A stretch of DNA of 64,000 bases from Labia minor (taxonomy: Eukaryota; Arthropoda; Insecta; Dermaptera; Spongiphoridae): NCBI GenBank assembly GCA_963082975.1, contig OY720349.1, positions 63,486,501-63,550,500 on the forward strand, written 5' to 3'. The notes beneath the pieces were generated by a model. It saw only the letters and a list, made by a program, of their open reading frames with translations. It made no database searches and was not told the DNA's origin. The translations under genes were made by a program, and so were the position numbers. The first letter of the stretch is position 1. Each line of letters starts with the position of its first letter. Below, piece after piece: positions 23,629 to 36,384 of the stretch.

Positions 23629-26600
23629 ATGAGGTTATATTTCCTCTTATCAACCTTTATATTATTACATTCTGGCTACGGATGGATGGTCTGTGCTGCC
23701 TACTGTCCATCCTCTGATTTGGTCATTTCCCAATTGGTTTCCCCAAATAGAAATTTCTCACCACTCTTTTCTTACCCATTTGAACCACGTGGTAAAATCA
23801 TTGTAATCATCTACACTATTTTTATTTATGCTTAGGGTACATATTATCATCATTCTACGTTATTCAATGTTCGACAATCACCTGAAATCTTATCTTTTCA
23901 AACCAATTAATTTTGCTAAAAAACAATTAGTGCTGGGAAGTATTCTATTAAATATATTAAAGTTCAAATAAATATAAACACAAATTATTTTATTATTATT
24001 ATTTTACTTTACTAATAACTAATTTTTTAAAATCATTGAAAATTACAAAATATAAAATTATAGTATAAATCGTATAGATTTTAATTTTGTATATTAAATA
24101 ATTTCTGGAGAAAGTATAGTTCAAATATTAAAAAATTTTCATATAATCGGGAAACTAGCCGCAAAGTTATAATTAAGATTTATTATTTTATGAGGTGCAA
24201 CGAAAAATTAAGTTCTTTAAATACTTATAATAATAATATTAAAAATTGTGATGAAAAGAAATTAATTTCTATTACTTACATTAGACTTAATATTAGTGGC
24301 AACTTCAACATGATGAACGTAATTTGATAGCATTTCGACAGTGACCATTTACAAAAATTCTTTAAACAAATTTTGTATCCCTGGAAAAATGAGAATAACA
24401 AATATTAACCATCATGGTTGGTGGTTAATATCTTTCTGTCTGAAGTTTGCTTTTAGAACGAATTCGAATATTTAACTACATGCTCTAATTATTTAACGTA
24501 ACAAACTAATTAACGGAATCACTTCGTGAATTAAATAATTCAAAAAATTTTTATTTTATTCTCTTAGATTATCTGAAGATGGAATAAAAAGAATATCATA
24601 ATGTAACTATTCTATAGAAAATTATTAGAGGCAATCAAATCTTTATTGATTAACTAACTATAATAATTAAATATCATAATAGCTCCTGGGTCGATAGGTA
24701 CTTGAAAAAATGTAACACAAATATGAATACAAATACAATATTATTTTAACAATTCCCAAAATCATATATATAATTATTATTTTGAGTATTAAACAATTTA
24801 AATAGTTTTTCTCAAAGATGATGTCTATACAGATCTATTATCAAAAATCCCCTAAACCTTTAATTTTATAAGAATCATGTGGGCAATTTTCAAGAGCCAC
24901 TTTCCTACAATTTTTGATGATATTAGTACTCGGCTGAGAAATTTAACAATGTTTATTTTCGAACTGGGTAAGAATTTTTGTCTGTCCGGGAATACTAAGA
25001 AATGATTAAATTGAAGTTGATTTTTAGTCCGATTCTCTTCTATTCTCATATTATATAATTATCATATATTATATATCAATTTATGTATTTAAAAAACGAT
25101 AAATTTTTTCAATTTTTAAAATTTTTTTAAAATTATTAATTAATTATTAGTTATAAATCTCTAATAAGAATTTATGTACGTCCGCGCTGATAATCTGATC
25201 AAAACATTTAGTCCTGGGAAGTTTTCTATTAAATATATTAAAACAAAAATAAATATAAACACAAATTATTTTATTATTATTATTACTATCTCGTAAGAGC
25301 TAGTATTGCGATCACGAAAATTTTCGATGTTGAGATTTTGATGTTTTTATACGTTTTGAAGGTTCCTGAATCATTTTCACTAAGGTTTAGAAAAATGTCT
25401 GTGTGTATGTATGTAGACAAGATTACACAAAAACGGTTTGAGCTGGAATGATGAAATTTGAAAATGGACATTATTCAAAATTCATAGTTTTCTATCAACT
25501 TTTGAGAAATGTAGCTCAACCGGAAGAGGGTCATTACTTACAAGGTTTTGATTTTTTTTCTTCTAAAGTGACCGTAAAAATAAAGATATATGTTTGATAA
25601 TTTTTCACATGATTAAAAATTGTATAAAACTGCTATATATAGAATTTCAGCTTGATTGAATCGCTGAAAGTACCAGAATTAATTTTTTAACACTGCAAAT
25701 CTCACGCGCCAACACGTGCCATGGTGCCATCAATAAAAAGTCAAACATGCGCTGGTTTAATATTTATTATTTATAATTTATAAATTTATTTATTTATTAT
25801 ATAATATATATTATATTTATTTATATTTATTTATTATTTATTTATTTATTATATTTATTTATTATTTATTTATTTATATTTATTTATTATTTATTTATTT
25901 ATTATATTTATTATATTTATATATCTATTATATAATATATTGTTATTTAATCCAATTCAAATTTCGAGATAGTCGAGTGGAGACACTCCAGCTTATTAAT
26001 CATGATATATGATTGTCTCTACTATTTTTAAAATATTTTTTTAAAAGTATATATAAATACATATCAACACACTTTTATTTTAATATTAATAATTATTATT
26101 ATATTAGTTATTTTTCTCATATATATATATATTATTATTATTTTATTTTTAAATTTATATTTTAAAAAAATTTTAATTTTCAAAAGAAAAAGACAAATAA
26201 CCTTCAAACATTATAATTTTTCACTCTCAATCTCATTTTATCTAAGAAACATATGATTGAAAGATAAGCCATTCTATCCTTTATCTTTTTTTATGACATG
26301 AATTATTGTTTTTTAACATCTATAAATTTATAATATGATAATAGAACATCAATTTTAATTTATATATATTAATAAAATTAAATACTATGTAGATAGAATA
26401 GTAAATATTTAATAGAAAAATTTTCATTGCAATTGTAAATTAATTTTCTCTTGTTTTTTTAATGTTCTTCAATGTTCAATAAACAAATGTTAGTACAACA
26501 ACAACTTCCTGAATTATAAATTAATTTCATTTAAGGGAAGGTATTGTTTTCATTCCAAATTTCACATGTGGAGATTTTTACATATCTCCACGAATCATGC

Positions 26601-29600
26601 ATTTTCTTAACAGAAAAATGTATTTTTAGCATAATGTCTGTTCGTCTGTCCGTCCGTCCATCTGTCGGTCCGTATAGATGTGTACAGCTTGAACGGCTCA
26701 ACGGATTTTGATAAAATTTAGTATATTTCTTAATGCATCAGTAGCATGAATTCATCAACTATATCCGAAAACCGTAAGGGGTAGTTTACAAAGTATTAAT
26801 TTTATATTCATTGTCGGAAATTTGTTATTACATTAAACTAACGGGTGAAATAGTATATATATATGTATATATAATGTTGTTTATAATTATTTTTAAATTT
26901 TTAATTATTCTAAAAGATATCATTTTACGTAATATAATGTAATTATTAGATCATATTTATTAAATGTTTTAATTGATATCAGGAATTTTTTAATTAAACA
27001 TTAAAGGTTATTGATATTTTTGTTACATTATCATCAAAAGATTTCTTCTTTTCAACTGCTAAATCAACAATCATATATTCAAATTTGAATTATTACTAAT
27101 TTTTTAATTCAATTATTTAAATTAATTTATTTATTAATAGGTATACAAATAATGACATTTTTAATCAATATTTCATAATACCATAATAAGTATTATATAG
27201 ATTGATATTATAAATATATTAACATTAAAAAAATTACTTGTCATATTTATGTAATTATTTTATTCTTTTTTTTACGTATTAACAACTAATGTGTGAATTC
27301 AAAATTATTATTGATTTAATTAATTAATAGGTAGTGATATTCAGTTTTTTCTTTTCAACACTTCATATATTAATTTGTAATTGTATAATAGTAAGTATTT
27401 TCCTTTCAATTTAACCTGGCATATGATTTCCTTTTCCTTCCACGTGTAGTTTTAATCACACATTCCTCACCCTACCTCTCTTACTGTGTGAATATTTAGC
27501 ATCCTATTTTTCTTTCTTACATAAAAATGCAATTATTTCAACTTAATAGATATAAATAAATTCTTTAATAATAAATAAAAAAATAGTATTATATTAATTT
27601 CAAAAAAAAAAAAAAATAATTCAATAACCATTTAATAAATTGTTAAAGCTTTGGTGGTTGTTTTTATTTATAAGGGAATTTTGTAAATAAAATCACATAT
27701 TGATATTTTATTATAAATTTATTAAAAAAATACACAACGTTTCAATTGCTCCTTCTTCAATGATTATGTTATGGTTTTATTTACAAAATTTCCTTACAAT
27801 TACCATTTAGTTATAATTTAATTAAATATTTTTTAATCCTTTATTAATATTAAATAATTAGAATATATGAGAAGGTGTATGAGAGAGTGAGAGAGAGAAA
27901 ATATATATTAGGTTATAGTTGTTTAATATTCGATAAAAAAAGATAAAATTTCAAAAGAGATTTGAACCGAAAAACAATAGATGGTTTCAAATAACAAAAC
28001 AAATGCTAGACTGATTGGAGACAATGAATCAATTTTAATTTTTTTATAGGCACTTATATATTTATTTAATGTAAAGGGTAAATCTTTCCAAAAGGGCTAT
28101 AAAAAGAACATGGGCAATAGTCCTAGGAGAACCCAGAGTGCCCATTCCCAGATTTATGTAATTCTCTCACTCACCCTTTGAATATAAATTCCACAAAATG
28201 ATTGTAATATGAATTAATTTAATATTTTAATATTCTAAAATAGTATGAATTTATAAAATTATATTTTTATAAGAAGGAAGGGACTCTAATTTTGGGCGTT
28301 GAGAATTGAAGAAGAAAGATTGTCCGAAAATGGCGATTTTTGGTTCGTTTGGGTCTGTGATTCGTGTTTTACTTTATATACTTTACAATTTATGAAAGTA
28401 TATATTAATATAGGTAGTTGGTCATAAGCATATTTTATCTTTTAAAAAATAATAATCATGAAAAAACTAGTCATATTTTATTTTATAAAATTTTAAATTA
28501 TTTTCTAAAACTATACATCTCAATATTTGTCCTATATTTTTCAATATATTTTTAATAAAATGATTGGGTTAATATGAAAACAACCCTCTCACTGCCAACA
28601 TACACTGATAACACATATCTAAGAAATTCATTAAATTTTTATCTTTTTTGTTTTGGTATTTTTGAGAGAAAGTTATAAAAGTTGCACCATAGAATTTAAT
28701 CTTATATTTCCGTGTAGAATTCTTAGAAATTAATGTTTAGATTTTTTAAATATTATTCATTCCACATGGACCTAGATCTTTAGAAAAATTTTCATAATAA
28801 AACACCTGTTTAAAATTAAACAAAAAGAGGTGATATAAAAAAAATGAATATCAGAAAGTTTTCATCATATTTATCACATTTTTCTGTTTCATTTTGTTCT
28901 TATAAATAAAGTCAATAAATAAAAATAATAATGAAATAAGCCAAACAAACATTTTAAATGTCACTGACTTGTTTTGAACTATGAGCAGGTATAGAAAATA
29001 GACCACGCAATACGAGACGGGAAAGAAAAATTTGCAAATGGAACGCTTTCCATTTTTGTAGACCCGTTAGATGGTATGTTTTGTTTGAATACATTGAATA
29101 GGTAAAATTTAACACAATTTTAATTTTAAAATATATGTATTTAAATTAATTCATTTAAAAGTCTAGTTAAGGCGCCTGAGTAATATGCAACCTCGTATTG
29201 AGATCTAAAAGAAATCTAAAATTCATTAATTTTTGGAATAATTATTATAATCAAACTTTATCATTATTTTGTTAAAATATTTATTCTAAATAATCTAATG
29301 ATACGATGATAGACTAGCCTTGTTTACTTAAAACCTCGATAATAATAATTATAATAATAAATATAAGATAATTCATTATTAAAATATATGATATTAAATT
29401 ATATATTAATTAATTAAGTATTTGACTTAATTTGTAAAATGAAAATTAAACTAGTCAGAAAAAATGATCTATTTAAGAGAAGTAGAAAAAGAATGATCTG
29501 ATTTGAATTGAAGACGTGGCTGTCATTATTAACAAAGCACATTGAATAAATTAATTATTACTAAATAATCATAAAGATTCAATTTTTTTTTTGGTAGGTG

Positions 29601-32600
29601 TTCAAATAAATAAATTTGTTTATTTTTTAATTGAAAATTTTTGAAACGTTGAATAAGATAGTCTAAGAAACTTTAAATCATTTACCAATATTTTGAGAAA
29701 ATGATTCAAATTTTCAGACTCAAATAAATATTCTAATTAATTTATCATTATTGAATGTTTATCCTTAAATGATGAGACATGAGACTACTTCCTCGTAATT
29801 TCTTCGATTTATTTATATATATTATATTTTTTCTCTTTATAAATATTTACATATGTATTTAAAAAAAAATTTATTAGATTTTTTTATTATTATCGAACTG
29901 TTTATAGATAATATATTAAGATAATCTGAAGATGCTATCTTTCATCTATTATTCTTCTTTTCACTGTCCATTTGTTTAAAGAGGAGAAAAGAGGAAGGAG
30001 GTCCAATCCATGGCTTGAAGCTGACCTTGTTGGGTCGTTCACAGCTGATTCACACCCATTCTCTCCACTACTCTCCTTGGGTTTTCCTCAATATTTGGCA
30101 ACTGTGTGTTCTTTAGTCTGCTATGATCCTTCAATAGGGCAACAACAAACACATGTGCACAGTGCACTTCTTTCTATAGCCTCTATTTCACATAACATAG
30201 TGCAGCTCTCATGAAACATATGAATAAAAAACAATTAAAAAAGAATTAAAATAAAATCAATCAATCATTTTTATTAATTAATTATGATACTCAACAAAAA
30301 ACAGGTTATGAAAGGTAAGTAAATGATGGAAAAATGTTTATTTTTTCAAAATAAATTTATTTAGTATTTTTTATTTATTTATTTATTTTTGTTAATATTT
30401 AATTTTTACATTTTTTTAAAATGTCAATGTAATTAAAATTTTATTATTTTTTATTCATTTATTTTTAATTTTTTAAATCAAATTATATATATTATTATTT
30501 ATTTTTATGAATAATAATAATCAAATAAATATTAATTATATTCTTGTATTATTTCATTCAATTAATTAAATTTTTTTTATAAAATTTTAACAAAAATAAT
30601 TATTAATTGAATTTTTAATTTATCAAAATTTTAAAATTCTAAAATCTCTTGCTTGGGACCCAAATAGAAATATACTAATATTTAATCATATGTTTTTTTG
30701 TCATTGCTTTGATTAGTAAAGAAACACTTGTTGCTTCAATTTGTGTTCTTTTCTGGTTACGAGAATAGAAATATATATATAATATCATTGATTAGTTTTT
30801 TTTTTTTTTTTTTTTTTTATATTGTATTTTATTTATTCGTCATTTAATTTAAATAACTTAATTATTAATAAATTGATTTGTTTGTAATAATAGCATTCTA
30901 AAAAATTAATTATTTTGTTTGTCAGTTGATTTATGAATTAGTTTGATCAATTTTATTTTTTTCAAAATTATAATTTTAATTTTTGTTATCTTAATTATAT
31001 TAAGGTTTTATTATTTATCTTTTTTAGATCATAGAATGATTCCTAAAAATAAGGCTGTGACTAAGAATCTCTATAATTCTTCTCGAAATATGAAAGATCA
31101 GGCTGATGTTTTTCGAAGTCCAGATCCACCTTATAATAGTAATTCAGGAACAAAAAAATAAGGGTAAATAATTACTCTGTTAATTTTATTATGTCTATTA
31201 TGTCTATAATAATTACTGATTAATTTATACATTTTTATAGATTAAGTTAAATCTTATCTTATTATACTAGTAAAAATTGTATATATATATATATATATAT
31301 ATATGTGTTTTTGAAATATTATACCGCTCGAAGGATTTCTTTTGAAATTCACACCATAGATAATATTTATAAAGAAAACTCGATCTATATAGGTTTTACC
31401 CTCTGGAAAAATCATCCTTGTTTGTTTTTTCTTAATTTAAAATAGGAATTTAATAATAAAAAAATGGCACCGGGCTACGCCTTAAATACAAAATATTGTA
31501 AATAAAATAAAATTAAAAATATTTATTTTAATAATATTTTGTAATCAAATTATATATATTACACAGGCCATACTTTTCTGCCTTTCAGTGCATTAATACG
31601 CACGTTTAAGGGCTATTTGTTTTATTGCTATTTTTTTTAAATTATCTGAAATTGTTTCAAATATTTGGTCGTTTATTTATTTTAAATCATAATGTTAATC
31701 TTAAATATTTATAGTTTAAGGAGTATTTTTTTTTAATGTACCGACCTGCAGCTCGGTGAACCAGGTACTAGTAAATTAATATATGATTGAATATGTAATA
31801 AATATTAATATATTGTTGAGTAAATAGATTGGTTTTAATTACAAAAGAATAAATGCTATAATCTATAAAAGAAAAATTAAATTAAATTAAAAATGATAAT
31901 TTGCCTTTATTCGTTTAAAAATCATTTAAATAAATCATATTTTTGCTCAAATTGAAAAATAATTATATACTTAATATCATCATCCCTTAATAGAATAATT
32001 TTTGTGAACTTTTTCATGATTATTTTATTATATTTAATTTGTTTTTTTTATCATATATCTAATCCTTTACTTTAAATAAATAACAATTTGGAAACACAAT
32101 GCATATTTATTAATTAAAATTTAAATAAATTTCTTTCAATTTAAACATTTTTGAATAACAAATTTAAAAATGATGATAATAATTGTTTTAACAAATATAA
32201 TTTACTACTCTCTTGTTTCTTGCTTAAAAATCTTAGTCAGTAGTTTGCGTTTTATTTTAATTGCAATGTAAAGAGACGTAAAGTGGAATTTAAAGATTCC
32301 TAACCAGACTGATAGGCGACAAGAACAATATAGTTAATTTATGAGGAAATTTATAACAATTAATTTTTTATTATATTATATTGTTATTATATTTTTTTAA
32401 CCAATTAATAATTTTAATATTTTTTAATAGTTGTTTAAATTATTATACAAAATTCTAAATTATTTTTTTTTATCATCTTAGTCAATTTGATAAAAAGATA
32501 AATAATCTAAAAAAATCTTATCTTATTATTCTTATATTTAATTCAAAATATTTCATATTTAATAACATGAGACACATTACAAAAAATAATTTATCATAAT

Positions 32601-35489
32601 TATTATGGAAATATTATTTTTATAAATATTTTATTAAATTTAAAAAATAAATCAATAATTCCAGTTAAATATTTCCCTAAGATGAGTGAACGGAGTAGGA
32701 ATAACATATTCTACATTTAAATGATTGACTGATATTCAAATAAGATTTATTTTAAGCTAAAATGGAGGTTAAATTCTATTGTAATAAATAAATTATATTA
32801 GTATATAAACAAATATCTCTCTATTCATTTTGAAATTTTTTTTAAAATGGCATAGGTAAAATTTATTAGGACTTATAAATTCCAGACTTAGTTAATCACA
32901 TTGAATTGAATTTAACATCCTAAAATTTGTGATATATTATAAAAATTTAAACTATTATTATTTGTCTTGATTATTATTGATTATAATTTATTTTTAATTT
33001 TCAGATATTTTTGGACTGCTTATTTAATAAATGAGAATTTTTCTACACTTCTACACTTATGACGATGGAAAATATTATAAGAAAAAAATATATTTACGAA
33101 TAATTGATCTCAAATTTGAACAAAGATAATTTAAAAAAAATATTTTTCCATATAATCATTATATAAAAGTTACCTTATATTTATATATTTATATCATGTT
33201 TTTTTAATTGATCTATTTTTCAAATCTTCAATTAATGCCATTGAACTAAAATGTAGCTTACTATTTTAATTTAGATTAATTTTTTTGTCATTTACATAAA
33301 CATCATATATTACTCATAATCTAGTTATATAATTTTTTATAATTTATTTATTAAATTGTTTAATTTTATTTATAAAATAAAAATTAATCAAGAATCAGTA
33401 TTTTTTAATTTTTAATTTTTAAATTTCATATTTTATTGCAAATTATTTATAAATTAAAAAAAAGAAATAAATATAAGTATATATTATATTCGACCCTGCT
33501 GGATGTCTGATATCTGAGGTACTTTTTTTTCCTAATTCATCCTAATACTTGCCCCGGCGAATACATTATATTCTTATTCTAAAATTACTTAACCATTGAA
33601 AATTATATAATATTAAACTTTGGATTTGATGTTCGTCTCAATTGCCCCTAGTCAGGTATGAGCAGGATCGCGATTCTTTTCGATTTTAATCTGAAGATTT
33701 GGAATTTTCGGATCTTTATTTATTTAAATCCTTTTTTTCTCTTTTTTGGTAAATATAAGTTATGAAAATACTGGATCAGACCAGATCTTCGAATTTTAAT
33801 CCAAAAAAGATCCCTGTCAGTAAACAAGTTGCCTCTGGCCTCGCATAAACTGGCTATATTCCTTTATCAACGTTTATAAGTGTTTACCATATAATTGAAG
33901 GGAGAATTATTTTTTTTTAATTTATTTAATTTATTTATTTGTTTTCTTGTCTTCATCTTACAGAAATCGATGAAAGAATCAGTTTTATTTATTATTACCT
34001 TCAGTAAGACTCCTCTTAACTATTAATATAAATATTATTTATTTTAAAAACAAATCAATGAAGATTTAATTCTTAATTAATTATTATAAACTAATTCAAA
34101 GCTTAATTATGAGTTTAAAGTGAAATTGTAAGTAATAATCAAGAGAATAAAGTCGTTAAAGGAAATATTAGATTTGCGATTATGAATTTATAAAAAAAAA
34201 TAATCATATAGTCAATCCAGCCTCCAGGATCAAAATTGGGAAGCTACTTGATAAAAAGTAGCACCTCCGATAAAGAAAATCAAGGTAAAGCTTGATAGGA
34301 CTAGTTCTAATAAACTCCTAATTAATATAACCAGCTTGATAGGCCTTGTCCTTGCGTACGATGTACAAAAGTCCGAGGTTTTTACCGATCGACAATAGTA
34401 AGGGAGGTATTGTTTTCACACCAAATTTCACATGTGGAGATTTTTACATATCTCCACGAATCATGCATTTTCTTAACAGAAAAAAGTATTTTTAGCATGA
34501 TGTCTGTCCGTCCGTATAGAAGTGTACAGATTGAACGGCTCAACGGATTTTGATGAAATTTGGTATATTTACTTAATGCATCAGTAGGATGAATTGATCA
34601 ACTTTTGGTGCAATTCCGGAAACCGGAAGTGGTAGTATTAGCGATCGACGATAGGAAGGGAAGGGTTATTTTCACACCAAATTTCACTTGAGGAGATTTT
34701 TTACATATCACCACGAATCATGCACTTTGTATTGGTTTTATCCTCGAGAAAATCATCTTTATTAGTTTTTTCTTAATTTAAAATTATATGACGTCATCCA
34801 GCCCTTCATGACGTCTAGCCTGGTCTTGCATATATATTATAAATAAAATAAAATTAAAAATATTTATGTTATATCCATATCTATTTTTTATTGCATTAAT
34901 AGATATATTAAAATTATTTGAAATTGTTTCTGTAGCTGGAAATTAATTTACTTCAAACCGTCGGTCGGTTCGGACCAGGCCTCAGGTCAACTTATTATGA
35001 AATATATTTACATTAAATTAAAATTATATCACATTCGGTAAACAATTTTAAATTTAAATTGAACCATTTACATTAATACGCCACCTCCTTGTTTTGTTTT
35101 TTTTTCAAAATATGATAATTTCATTAATGAACTTTCTACTGATATATTTATAATTTTTTTTTTAAATTTTCATTAAGATCTTTTAATAAAATTAAGCTTA
35201 TTGATTTAATAGAATTAATAGAATTAAACTTATTGATTCGATTTAAGATCTATTCTAAAACACCACTAATTTTAAAAATTAATATTTGTTTATTTTATTT
35301 TATTTTATTTTAATATGTATTTTATTTGAAATAATTTGCAGTAGAGCGCACTCCCCGCTCGCCCCTCTCCATGCCCCTCAGCCACCTGGCCACATCTCCT
35401 CATGCCGGCCGGCTGACTCGAACGATTCAGTTGGATTCAGTTCCCCTCAGTTCCCCTTCCCTGCATACCCGGAGCGGCCTCTCCACTGA
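23629..35489 (+). CDS. Candidate secreted cysteine-loop peptide precursor
   Basis: Proposed exons: A 23629-23791, B 28989-29073, C 35342-35489 (396 nt, 131 residues, phases 1 and 2 matching). Exon A opens with a hydrophobic signal peptide (MRLYFLLSTFILLHSGYG). Exon B encodes a basic RRERK site followed at once by ICKWNAFHFCRPVR, a two-Cys loop of nine residues. This layout is that of a neuropeptide or peptide-hormone precursor. The loop is loosely reminiscent of allatostatin C-type and CCAP loops (shared N-A), but the spacing fits neither. Exon C is GC- and Pro-rich and ends with TGA. An alternative last exon at 31028-31161 is in phase with exon A directly. The 5.2- and 6.3-kb introns, by-eye splice sites and lack of a recognised homologue make this tentative. 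Exon B might instead read on to a TAG at about 29101. Confidence 0.38.
23920..24003 (+). repeat. Direct repeat, partner at 25200
   Basis: The block from aaaacaattagtgctgggaa to the (tta)n run recurs at about 25200-25285 with few changes. The second copy abuts the Helentron-type element at 25284; this one has no element after it. Confidence 0.65.
25200..25283 (+). repeat. Direct repeat, partner at 23920
   Basis: Second copy of the 85-base block. It ends in (tta)n exactly where the HINE palindrome actatctcg begins, so it marks that element's 5' insertion border. Confidence 0.65.
25284..25993 (+). mobile_element. Helentron-type (HINE) family 1, copy 1
   Basis: Begins with the imperfect palindrome ACTATCTCGTAAGAGCTAGT and ends CGAGATAGTCGAGTGGAGAC then ACTCCAGCT. 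The 3' end repeats the 5' motif in inverted form (GAGATAGT) just before a GAGTG/CACTC hairpin. Five other copies occur in the window. About 170 bases of expanded ttta repeats (25775-25945) lengthen this copy. No protein is encoded. Confidence 0.8.
25775..25945. repeat. (TTTA)n-type microsatellite inside HINE copy
   Basis: Runs of ttta and ttatta units inserted in the 3' part of the element; the copies at 38762 and 58444 have only about 40-60 AT-rich bases at this place. This is a local expansion. Confidence 0.8.
26535..26850 (+). mobile_element. Helentron-type family 2, copy 1, partial
   Basis: Shares aaatttcacatgtggagatt, acatatctccacgaatcatg, the gtctgt-cgtc-gtccgtc run and aacggctcaacggattttga with 34378-34640. 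It lacks the ACCGACCGACGATAGTAAGG 5' terminus (only gggaaggtattg is left) and the 3' end. Confidence 0.65.
27638..27815. mobile_element. Foldback MITE, AACGTTTC family, copy 2, decayed
   Basis: Left arm from ttaaagctttggtggttg through cacaacgtttcaattgctcc matches the 19161 element; the right arm is shortened (ttatggttttatttacaaaa). The loop is mostly deleted. Confidence 0.65.
29960..30215 (+). other. GC-richer island, possible exon or regulatory element
   Basis: About 250 bases clearly less AT-rich than everything within 1 kb. One plus-strand frame is open across 29972-30214 (including LEADLVGSFTADSHPFSP), and a second is open until about 30115. No protein family is recognised. It has no partner repeat here. 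It could be an exon, a promoter or a conserved non-coding element. Confidence 0.3.
30800..30820. repeat. Poly(T) run
   Basis: About 20 consecutive T residues at 30798-30818. It could be the poly(A) end of a minus-strand retrotransposed sequence, but nothing adjacent supports that. Confidence 0.6.
31028..31161 (+). CDS. Candidate alternative last exon of the secreted peptide gene
   Basis: It follows a strong acceptor (ttatcttttttag) and has a single open frame ending in TAA, with coding-like composition (MIPKNKAVTKNLYNSSRNMK, then FRSPDPPYNSNSG). The frame requires one leading base, which exon A at 23791 supplies, so A joined directly to this exon gives 98 residues. Joined after exon B it would stop at once (TG|A). 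It could belong to another gene. No family is recognised. Confidence 0.3.
31245..31770 (+). repeat. Dispersed repeat family R, copy 2
   Basis: Second copy of the 20436 repeat, with a longer (TA)n run at 31278-31303. It has a fuller 3' part ending near ccgacctgcagctcggtgaa, which forms a small hairpin (cgac-tgcag/ctcggtg). Probably a non-autonomous element related to family 2. Confidence 0.7.
34378..34992 (+). mobile_element. Helentron-type family 2, tandem copies 2 and 3
   Basis: Two head-to-tail units: about 34378-34640 (5' terminus accgatcgacaatagtaagg) and 34641-34992 (gcgatcgacgataggaagg). The second ends ACCGTCGGTCGGTTCGGACC then aggcctcaGGTC. So the 5' motif CCGACCGACG is repeated inverted near the 3' end, just before a GGACC/GGTC hairpin. 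Its mid part matches family R. Confidence 0.7.
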
Positions 35490-36384
35490 AATCATCCCTT
35501 AATCAGTCGCTAATCATGAATTAATTGTAATTTTATTATTTATTTTTATTAATTAAGAGGAAGATTAGTGAACTTTAAAAAAAAAATATTTCAATAAAAA
35601 TTAAATATTATAAAGTGCATTTTTATAATTTTTTATTCATATACCCAAATAAATTTATAAATTTTTCATTCAAATCTTTGAAAAGAATTAATCTTAAATA
35701 TTCTATCAGATCCCATTAATTAAATTTTATTAAAAGTTAAATTAAAATTATTTAAAAATTAAAAAATCATATAAAAAATTTTATTTTTCTTTAAATATCT
35801 TTATTGAAATATTTTTTAAATTTCAATATATATATTAATCCTATTAAAACTTATTTATTTAAAAAATAGGAAGATGTGCTGATTATTTTCAAAATTCATA
35901 TAATATAATTATAAATCAAAAAAATATAAATTTCTTATATTCATATAATAATAAATATAATATTTAAATATTCTATATATTCTTTCTAATCTCATTATCG
36001 CTCACACCGTTCCTTTTCAATCTCATATGAATCTTGTTTTGTCAATTTCATATTATTATAACACTTTTGAAAAATGAATAATATTTCTATTACATACTCG
36101 TATATATCAATGAAACAGAATAAAATCTTCGTGAAATTAATAATATAATCATAATTAGTTTTCTGATGTTTTCTAAGATTTTTTATTATATGTCTATTAA
36201 ATGCGTATTATAACTAACTTATTATAATCATGGTTCTATATAGGATGTAAAATAATTTTAGTATTTTAATATTACAGAAATAAGATAATATTTTTAAAAA
36301 TCTATACACTTTTTTAATAAAAATGTCTCAGTTTACATAAATAATAATATCATCCGTGAATAAACCCAATATTATTCAATTTTT

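Larger units (their letters stand above)
23792..28988 (+). other. Putative intron A-B, repeat-rich
   Basis: 5.2 kb containing a pair of 85-base direct repeats (about 23920 and 25200), Helentron-type copies at 25284 and 26535, and a foldback element at 27638. A pyrimidine-rich stretch at about 27405-27530 and the rest show no coding signal. Confidence 0.5.
29074..35341 (+). other. Putative intron B-C or intergenic region
   Basis: 6.3 kb holding a GC-richer island (29960-30215), an alternative exon candidate (31028-31161), a repeat R copy (31245-31770) and tandem family-2 repeats (34378-34992). 31800-33480 is featureless AT-rich DNA. 33480-33900 and 34195-34375 are GC-richer and may be old transposon debris, with no match elsewhere in the window. 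Confidence 0.45.

Noticed and set aside
24852-25049. 65-codon minus-strand frame
   Set aside because: No motif, no signal peptide, no coding composition.
25286-25471. 61-codon minus-strand frame
   Set aside because: Lies entirely in a Helentron-type repeat whose other copies do not keep it open.
25775-25945. Possible CRISPR-like regular repeats
   Set aside because: Simple ttta microsatellite in a eukaryotic genome; no spacer structure.
33480-33900. GC-richer segment with gatcgcgattcttttcgatt and gaccagatcttcgaatttta
   Set aside because: Weak inverted similarity only; could not be defined as an element or a gene.
35415-35440. tRNA-like ctgactcgaacgattcag
   Set aside because: Resembles a T-loop by chance; no acceptor or anticodon stems around it. 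No tRNA or rRNA gene was found anywhere in the window.
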